Shown piece after piece: positions 56,986 through 64,000 of a DNA stretch of 64,000 nt. Below the pieces are notes generated by a model. The model saw only the letters and a program-made list of their open reading frames with translations, ran no database searches and was not told the DNA's origin. A program made the position numbers and the translations under genes. The DNA comes from Sipunculus nudus (Eukaryota > Annelida > Sipuncula > Golfingiida > Sipunculidae), in the NCBI GenBank assembly GCA_026874595.1, contig CM049322.1, forward strand, positions 36,823,840 through 36,887,839. The letters are read 5' to 3'. Numbering within the stretch: position 1 is the stretch's first letter; each line of letters opens with the position of its first letter.

Positions 56986-57333
56986 ATATGCACATGCCAT
57001 GCAAAGAAGTCATATTATCCAGGATAAAACCTTACTTTGTGAGGTATTTATGTAAGATGTGACGCAAAGTACTGAACAACATTAAAACTGAATCTTGTGC
57101 AGCGAGCAAGTGTCAAGGTCACTTTGACCTTACAGTTTGATTTACAAGTCGGACTGAATTCACTCAATCAATATTATTAGGACGTAAATGTTTACAGCAG
57201 ATTTCATGGTTATATAGAAGTTACATAAAATAAATGATTGATAATTGATAATCATTGGTTTTATCCTTTCAATCATCGAGCATGATTTTAAAACCTATTC
57301 CTAACACTATACGCATGGAAATCAGTAGATTAT
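56986..57333. other. Non-coding DNA with one ERE-type palindrome
   Basis: Apart from the palindrome at 57,116-57,130 nothing is recognised. Confidence 0.3.
57116..57130. promoter_or_regulatory. Perfect ERE-type palindrome AGGTCA-N3-TGACCT
   Basis: AGGTCA CTT TGACCT. This IR3 spacing is the steroid-receptor/ERR class geometry. A second perfect one lies at 59,423-59,437. Confidence 0.25.
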
Positions 57334-57550
57334 TATCTCAAACATAACTCTAATTATCTCAGCCTATCTCCAATAATCTCAAACCTAACTCTTAATTATC
57401 TCAAACCTAAATATAGTTATCTACAACCTAACTCTAATTATCTCAAACCTACCGGTAACTCTGATTATCTCAAACCTTACTATGATTATCTCAATTCTAA
57501 CTATAGTTATCTAAAACCTAACTATAATTATTTCAAACCTAAAGCTAATT
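57334..57550 (+). repeat. Minisatellite of about 21 bp
   Basis: About ten units built on TCTCAAACCTAACTCTAATTA, with substitutions and small indels. Confidence 0.8.
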
Positions 57551-58516
57551 AAACAGTTTGACACTAAAGCAGATGTGGTACCAAAGGCCTAATATATAAT
57601 ATTGGTCCCTTTTTTTGTTTAATATTTTACACATGTATATAGATAACCTTATAATATGTGACATATCCTTATTTCTACCACACTTAATTAAGATAGACTC
57701 GCCCTGATTTCAGGAAAATCTATACAGAAAAGTAAAAACAGGTTCTAACTTCTGATTTGTTTAATGTTGTCCCGAGGTCATATGTATTAAATGAGAACTT
57801 TCTTTTCCAACAAGTTCTCCTAGATTCAACTCAATCTTACAAACACTTTCTTTGAAATAGTAACCATTCAATCCCAAACTTCAAAACAAAAACTAATAAC
57901 AACCTGTCTATATTTTATTCCAGAAAATGAGTCTAGTTGATGTAGCGCCACACACTAAACAAGTTGATTTACATTCACATTCCGTACTCAAATCTCCGAT
58001 ATTAAAGACAAGAAATTAATTGAGATAAATTTGCTTTTGGTGAACCTATCTATCTGCCTTAATCAAATTCTAGATTATCAAATTAGTCTCAGTGGAAGTG
58101 AGAAGCTCACAGATGACAAAAAGACGTATTTTTTCCATTTTCAAAGCTCAAATGCTCTTTATCTTTAAGATCCATGTGTCACTTTGTTAATTAACACATA
58201 AATTAAACCTAATTGATTGTTTGTGGTTACCAGTAGTAAAGCAATGGATGTAATGAAGAGTATCAAAGAAAGCTATTCTGAACATCCCATAATTTAATGG
58301 GTTGCTGTGGCAACTGCCATCATGGCTACCCATTCATTCTCATCTACTGAAATACCTGTTTAAATTTCATAAAAATTGTTTTAGCTGGGGTTAAAAACTC
58401 ACATACGTGAACAGTTAAATTAATTCAATTGGCAAAAATATTGAATTATATAGTATTCAATCTGTCTCTAAAAACCTTGTTTTAATTTAAAATTTGTAAA
58501 AGATGATTTAATAATA
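57551..58516. other. AT-rich non-coding DNA
   Basis: No recognised feature over about 1 kb. Confidence 0.3.
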
Positions 58517-58522
58517 AAACTT

Positions 58523-58903
58523 TTTTTAAATTTTTTTGGTCGGGGTAACCACCTTCATTTTAACATGTGAAGAGTTTCAATTTCTATGTGACAGGGCAGT
58601 AGCACTCTTCTTCTCATTTTTATTTATATCCTGGTGTCATCCAGGCCCGGTGTCTACCACATCTCCGGGTCCTGGTTGTGTAATCATCCCCATTGCTGGC
58701 TCATAACACCGAGGAACCTACCTAAGACACACTCATATGTAAATGATACACAGCTGTGGGGTACAGCCTTACCATTTAGCCTGCAGAGCACTAATCCTGG
58801 GTTGGGGCTATCCGTGAAATTCTTACAGTCCTAGGCTGAGATTTGAACTCGATACCTCCTGGCCTTGAGTCCTGTGCTCTACCCATGAGCCACAGAAGCG
58901 GCT
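58523..58903 (-). mobile_element. tRNA-derived SINE, family gamma, copy 3
   Basis: AAACTT at 58,517-58,522 and 58,905-58,910 is a plausible short target duplication. The body is colinear with copy 1 (GGTGTCTACCACATC, CCATTGCTGGCTCATAACACC). The minus-strand head has GGTAGAGCACAGGACTCAAG (A-box side) and GAGTTCAAATCTC (B box). Confidence 0.75.
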
Positions 58904-59686
58904 TAAACTTACTATATATTTTGCCACAATGTATATTATCTCCTCTGATCAGTTCAATCTAGTATTATAAGCATCCAAGGAAAGCAAACTTGCTAATACA
59001 GTCTCTGTGTCTCTTTTTCTGCCTACACTGGGAGGGTAAGCATCCATACACATTTGTGTATTTGTGTGTGTGTGTTTGTTCAAAACATTATGAATAGAAT
59101 CTCGATCATGAAATTATCAGAATGTTTCAGTAAATGGCCAATGAAGAATCAATAAGATTTTGGTGTGGTCTGGCACATGATCAGGATCCAGTAATATCAT
59201 CATGGAATATTCACAAATGTAAAGTCATTTATGCACCAACGATTCCTTGGAATATATGGGCCGAATAAGTGACTGGTGGAGGCATGCATTCATTAGTATG
59301 CAGATTTCTAGATTTTCGCCTGTTGTACATATGAATTCACCTAGTTCTGTGTGTAGATCACTGCATTCCATGTGTGCCTGCATGTTTACTATTACAAGAA
59401 GGTACGCAATTACTGACAAACAAGGTCAAAGTGACCTAATTTTAGTTTTCTATAGAGAAATATAGCCCTAAGGTCCAGACCTAGCCCAAAGGTACATGGA
59501 TGCCTCATTCGAAGTTAATGCCATCCATGATAACAAATTCTGATCATGAACAGATGGATGAACAAACACACAGATAACAGATAAACAGTAATTGCTTCTG
59601 CTCATCTGACTTAAAGTCAGCTAAGCTTGAAAAAGAGATAAGAGGTGCTTGAGAAAAAGGAATTATGGGACACATCCTTTTATTAC
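58904..59686. other. Dispersed repeat remnant with hairpin
   Basis: CTCATCTGACTTAAAGTCAGC at 59,598 and the preceding ACAAACACACAGATAACAGAT resemble the tail of the 22.5-23.4-kb repeat. The ERE-type palindrome at 59,423 lies within. Left limit unclear. Confidence 0.35.
59423..59437. promoter_or_regulatory. Perfect ERE-type palindrome AGGTCA-N3-TGACCT
   Basis: AGGTCA AAG TGACCT, same geometry as at 57,116 but with different flanks, so the two are not simply copies of one local repeat. Confidence 0.25.
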
Positions 59687-59855
59687 CTCCACAAGTGAAG
59701 AGTATCGTGCTTCCGACAGCAGGTCTAATGTGTAAGATAATATCTGTTACAGGAGGCCAGTTGTTTGATGTTATAACCCGGATTATGTCAGGTGATATAT
59801 CACTTTGTAACAGGCCCTGCCATGTCGTAGGGACATCCATAAAAACGATAGATGA
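59687..59855 (-). CDS. Best exon candidate in the window, unknown protein
   Basis: On the minus strand the acceptor ACTTGGGTCTTATCCTGTAC-AAAG ends at 59,856 and the donor GGAG|GTAATA begins at 59,686. The 169-bp block between is open in one frame (56 codons plus one base) and reads SSIVFMDVPTTWQGLLQSDI, then SPDIIRVITSNNWPPVTDII, then LHIRPAVGSTILFTCG. It has balanced composition and hydrophobic spacing like a folded domain. An 83-codon plus-strand frame (59,665-59,916, ATG in good context, ending NRYIETTFSL) overlaps it and is the rival reading. The family is not recognised and no neighbouring exon could be joined; the exon ends in phase 1. Confidence 0.4.
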
Positions 59856-60169
59856 CTTTGTACAGGATAAGACCCAAGTAATAAACAGATATATAGAGAC
59901 AACATTCTCTTTGTAGTACAGGTATATTATGGTGTCCAACATAAAAACTCCATTAGTCACTTGATAAACCAATAAACAATGAATAACGGGGCAATATTAA
60001 TATCAAAAAAGGACATTTACAAGGATGTTAAATAGGCCTACAGAAATACATACAATCAAATGCATATAATTCAAGGGATGTTGAAAATAATGGGAGTTAC
60101 TGAAAAACAGTCTGGATACATTTTCATAAAACCCTGTAGATACTGTTACTACTTCCATGTATGTTTGCT
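59856..60169. other. Non-coding DNA
   Basis: No recognised feature. Confidence 0.3.
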
Positions 60170-61722
60170 AAATCCTGTAAATACATATATATATAAATCC
60201 TGTATATATACATACAGATAAATCCTCTAGTTACATATAGATAAATATTGTAGATACATCTTCTTAATCTGAAGTTACATATAGATAAATCCTGTAGATA
60301 CATACTAAATCTGGTAGATTCATACTAAATCTGGTAGATACATACAGATGAACACTGTAGATACATCTTCTTAATCTGTAGATACATATAGATAAATCCT
60401 GTAGATACATACTAAATCTGGTAGATACATACTAAATCTGGTAGATACATACAGATGAACACTGTAGATACATCTTCTTAATCTGTAGATACATATAGAT
60501 AAATCCTGTAGATACATACTAAATCTGGTAGATACATACTAAATCTGGTAGATACATACAGATGAACACTGTAGATACATCTTCTTAATCTGTAGATACA
60601 TATAGATAAATCCTGTAGATACATACTAAATCTGGTAGATACATACTAAATCTGGTAGATACATACAGATGACCACTGTAGATACATCTTCTTAGTCCTG
60701 TAGATAGATATAGATAAATACTGTAGACTCATATAGATAAATCATGTAGATACATACAGATAATACCTGTACTAAATCCTTTAGGTACATATAGATAAAT
60801 CCTGTAGATACATACTTAATCCTGTAGATACATAGAGATAAATACTGCAGATACATCTTCCAAATCCTATAGATATGTATAGATAAATATTGTAGATACA
60901 TATGGATAAATCCTGTAGATACATACTAAATCCTTTAGGTACATATAGATAAATCATGTAGATACATACAGATAATACCTGTACTAAATCCTTTAGGTAC
61001 ATATAGATAAATCCTGTAGATACATACTTAATCCTGTAGATACATATGGATAAATCTTGTACATACATATAGATAATTCCTGCAGTGCATGATCAACAGA
61101 TAAATCCTGTAGACACATATAAATTAATCCTTTAGATACATATAAATAAAACCTGTAGATGCATACTAAATCCTGTAGATAGATATAGATAAATACTGTA
61201 GACTCATATAGATAAATCATGTAGATACATACAGATAATACCTGTACTAAATCCTTTAGGTACATATAGATAAATCCTGTAGATACATACTTAATCCTGT
61301 AGATACATATGGATAAATCTTGTACATACATATAGATAATTCCTGCAGTGCATGATCAACAGATAAATCCTGTAGACACATATAAATTAATCCTTTAGAT
61401 ACATATAAATAAAACCTGTAGATGCATACTAAATCCTGTAGATAGATATAGATAAATACTGTAGACTCATATAGATAAATCATGTAGATACATACAGATA
61501 ATACCTGTACTAAATCCTTTAGGTACATATAGATAAATCCTGTAGATACATACTTAATCCTGTAGATACATAGAGATAAATACTGCAGATACATCTTCCA
61601 AATCCTATAGATATGTATAGATAAATATTGTAGATACATATGGATAAATCCTGTAGATACATACTAAATCCTGTAGAAACAAATAGATAAATACTGTAGA
61701 TACATTTAGATTAATAAAAATA
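60170..61722 (+). repeat. 1.5-kb minisatellite with two higher-order repeats
   Basis: The basic units of about 20-23 bp are AATCCTGTAGATACATACTA and CTGTAGATACATATAGATAA. In 60,259-60,690 they form four copies of a 107-108-bp higher-order unit marked by CATCTTCTTAATCTG. In 60,930-61,500 a 263-bp higher-order unit is marked by TGCAGTGCATGATCAAC (61,081 and 61,344). A block at about 60,700-60,901 recurs at 61,438-61,639 (offset 738). Minus ORFs with repeated STGFIYMYLKDL are artefacts; 263 is not a multiple of 3. Confidence 0.9.
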
Positions 61723-62491
61723 TACACTAACAAACAAAAGGCCAATCAAGCTAAATAATAGAAGACTGGTAGTCGCTATAGCTCACCAGACTGAATCAGC
61801 TTGCCTTAGTTACAAATCTCCGACCATGTCCTGTTTTATGATCATTAAATGAAAATGTATCACACAATATATCATACTTTCATAAAATATTCTCAATTGC
61901 TTTTTTTCCCTCACAGAAGTACAAATTTAATCTAAAATTTGAATACAAATGTTATACTTAATTTATTTTATTTTATGGTAGTAAGAATTCTGACAGTATA
62001 CCACATATTTTATAATATATTTCTGCATTTAAAAAAAGATATGACTGCATTGGAAAGTATCCTGGTTGAATGACACTTTAAATCTAATTAAAACTTCATA
62101 AGTAATCTGCCTTCCAGTGATATGTGTCTTAGATAACACTTAAATACAAATTTCTTTTAAAAATAATAGCTTTTATAACTTTCTTACATTATTATCCAAT
62201 TACCAAGCAGGTAATCATTAACTGCGGGTCTTACATTTTGCAGAAAATTACCAGCTTTTAATTAGTCTCTTAGTGAAAACTGATACATTAGCAAAATTGC
62301 TGACACCTTCAGTCTTCAGTATATTAAACTGAAGGTGTTATATTTCAAAGAGGCTTTTGGACTAAGTTTTCATGAATTCCTAACTTAATTACTGCCATAA
62401 TGCTGATATATATCACAATTCTCCCTCCCAAGGCAAGAATGTTACTTAAGCATTTCAGACTACATACCAAATCAGCATTGGTATCCTTGGT
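61723..62491 (+). repeat. Direct duplication, left copy
   Basis: From ACACTAACAAACAAAAGGCC to ACCAAATCAGCATTG this parallels 63,077-63,815. Anchor CTCCGACCATGTCCTGTTTT sits at 61,818 and 63,166, an offset of about 1,348 bp. The copy resumes at 62,756 (GGGTCATTTTTTATACATTAGGGTC) after an insertion. Confidence 0.85.
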
Positions 62492-62755
62492 TATAGAAAT
62501 GTAGTTATAAACAGGGGCAGATATAGGATTAAGGAAAGGAAGGCCGGGGGGGGGGGGGGGGGGGGGGTTCCAACCCAGGAGGATTATAATGACAAAGCCT
62601 GAAAAAAAAGTCCCCAGGTCTGGAAAAGTGGAGATCCAGGCCACAAATATTGGTCTAAAACCCTTAAAGAAAAGCAGCAGCAGCTAAAAAAAAAAAGGGG
62701 GGGGGGGGGTCCGGACCTCTGGATCCATTTCTGATAAGATAAATTTTGATTTAAG
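62492..62755 (+). mobile_element. MITE family GGATCCAGG, copy 4, splitting the duplication
   Basis: Absent from the right-hand copy of the duplication. It contains CAGGGGCAGATATAGGATTA, a 22-G run (62,546-62,567), GTTCCAACCCAGGAGG, AAAAAAAAGTCCCCAGG, a 13-G run (62,697-62,709) and GGACCTCTGGATCCATTTCTG. The element proper is about 62,513-62,735; the extra bases each side are unexplained. Confidence 0.7.
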
Positions 62756-63076
62756 GGTCATTTTTTATACATTAGGGTCAAAGATAATGCATATTCTTCC
62801 CTACAGGAATTTTTGCTAAATCCTGAAATACATTTTAACAGACCTTTGCATACTATACAAATTTATTAACTTATATAGGTACATCTCCTTGCAGAATAGA
62901 ATGTACTTGTTCAGCCAATCAATGTGTGGGGAAATATAATTTGACTACCCGGGTAAAATATTATTACTAATGGCTAAAATTATTAACGCTTTCAGAAAAT
63001 AAAATGTCCATTTGTTTTGATGCTTAAACTTTGTGACCTGAATTTTGACTACAGCTTTTTAATCTCTTACAAATAT
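62756..63076 (+). repeat. Continuation of the left copy, then unique DNA
   Basis: 62,756-62,806 matches 63,829-63,876; the rest to 63,076 shows no feature. Confidence 0.5.
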
Positions 63077-63880
63077 CCACTAGCAAACAAAAGACCAAGC
63101 TAATTAATAAAGAGTGGTAGTCACTATGGCTTGCCAGACTGAATCAGCTAGCCTTAGTTACAAATCTCCGACCATGTCCTGTTTTATAATCATTAAATGA
63201 AAGAGTATCACACATATCATACTTTCATAAAATATTTCTCAATTGCTTGTTTTGGTTAATTTAATCACAAATTTGAATAAAAATGTGATAATTTATTTTT
63301 TTAAGGTTTTATGGTAGTATGAATTCCGACAGTATACCACATATATTAAGATATTTTTGCATATATATAAAGATATGTCTGCACTGGAAAGTATCCTTGA
63401 TGAATGACACTTTAAATCTAATTTTAAATTCATAAGTAAACTACCAAGAATTATTAGGCTTCTTACATTACACCAAAATAGAGATTTCTTTTAAAAATCA
63501 TAGCTTATATAACTGTCTTACATTATTCTCCAACTACCAGGCAGGTTAGCTTTACTGCAGTTGTAACCTCTGCAGAAAATTACCACCTTATAATTAGTCT
63601 CTAAGTTGAAAATGATACAATAGCAAAACTGCTGACATCAGAAAACTACAGCTGGTAAACTTCAGGTGTTACAATTCGAAGAGGTTTTTGGACTTAAGTT
63701 TTAATGAATTCCTAACTTAATTACTGCCATAATGCTAATATATTTTATTTCTCCCTGGAGAGGCAAGCATGGCACACAAGTACTTGCAGCATTTCAGACT
63801 ATATACCAAATCATCATTGAGGGTCAAAGGGTCATATTAATATTCATTAGGGTCAAAGGTAATGGATATTTTCTCCTGAA
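63077..63880 (+). repeat. Direct duplication, right copy (uninterrupted)
   Basis: Colinear with 61,723-62,491 plus 62,756-62,806, with many small indels and substitutions, so the duplication is not very recent. Confidence 0.85.
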
Positions 63881-64000
63881 GTTAATGGTTCAGATAGAAG
63901 GGATCGGCTGATGGACAAATTATATAAAAATTTAAGTCCAATAAATGCATTTAATTTTTATAATGTTGCAGGTTGAACTCCTGTCTATTAGGGTCATCAA
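63881..64000. other. AT-rich edge of window
   Basis: No recognised feature; AGGGTCA recurs at the very end, hinting at another GGGTCA-type unit outside the window. Confidence 0.25.

Noticed and set aside
57334-57550. CCTAA-containing repeats as interstitial telomere sequence
   Set aside because: The unit is about 21 bp (TCTCAAACCTAACTCTAATTA) and not TTAGGG/CCCTAA.
60692-61639. Minus ORFs of 69-127 codons with STGFIYMYLKDL repeats
   Set aside because: Direct translation of the minisatellite; the 263-bp period is not a multiple of three and the peptide is tyrosine/leucine/isoleucine-rich low-complexity.
1-64000. CRISPR arrays, operons, rRNA or prokaryotic genes
   Set aside because: No spaced identical short repeats, no Shine-Dalgarno-linked gene chains and no rRNA signature; the content is eukaryotic repeat DNA.

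Overview
The window looks like nuclear DNA of a marine invertebrate, most likely a bivalve or other mollusc. By eye it is AT-rich (about one third G+C), has no operons or long open reading frames, and is full of short non-autonomous transposons, tRNA-derived SINEs, minisatellites and GGAC-type simple repeats of the kind seen in molluscan genomes. The mollusc assignment is inference from repeat style. No protein gene could be identified by family.

Layout. 0-9 kb: a perfect hairpin element, a 32-bp minisatellite, a SINE, an AT satellite, several MITEs and one coding-like island (5.1-5.4 kb, minus). 9-16 kb: degenerate repeats carrying nuclear-receptor-like DR1 motifs, two copies of a TTAAAGG-ended MITE family (six copies in the window), and a dimeric 280-bp tandem repeat with a GGTGGCGCCACC palindrome. 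16-23 kb: a dispersed repeat pair, a pogo-like MITE, a TA microsatellite and a roughly 1.9-kb foldback element with long inverted arms. 23-36 kb: a SINE with a 9-bp target duplication, a SINE that split a tandem array, a hAT-like MITE, and three coding-like islands near 27.7, 30.0 and 32.4-33.0 kb. 36-48 kb: a 65-bp minisatellite, a 24-bp minisatellite of about 1 kb, an 862-bp hAT element with an exact 8-bp target duplication, more MITEs, and coding-like islands near 43.6, 46.1 and 48.0 kb.

50.9-55.2 kb holds the clearest single object: a minus-strand LTR retrotransposon with two 716-bp LTRs that read as identical apart from one base at the outer edge, promoter and polyadenylation signals in the right order inside the LTR, but only about 2.9 kb of internal sequence and no gag-pol reading frame. 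It appears to be a young, non-autonomous element. 55-64 kb: further MITEs and a SINE, two perfect ERE-type palindromes, the best exon candidate (59,687-59,855, minus, with consensus splice sites on both sides), a 1.5-kb higher-order minisatellite, and a direct duplication of about 0.8 kb in which one copy has been split by a MITE.

The window therefore reads as intergenic or intronic DNA shaped by mobile elements. The exon-like islands do not join into a gene model that I can support, and all carry low confidence.
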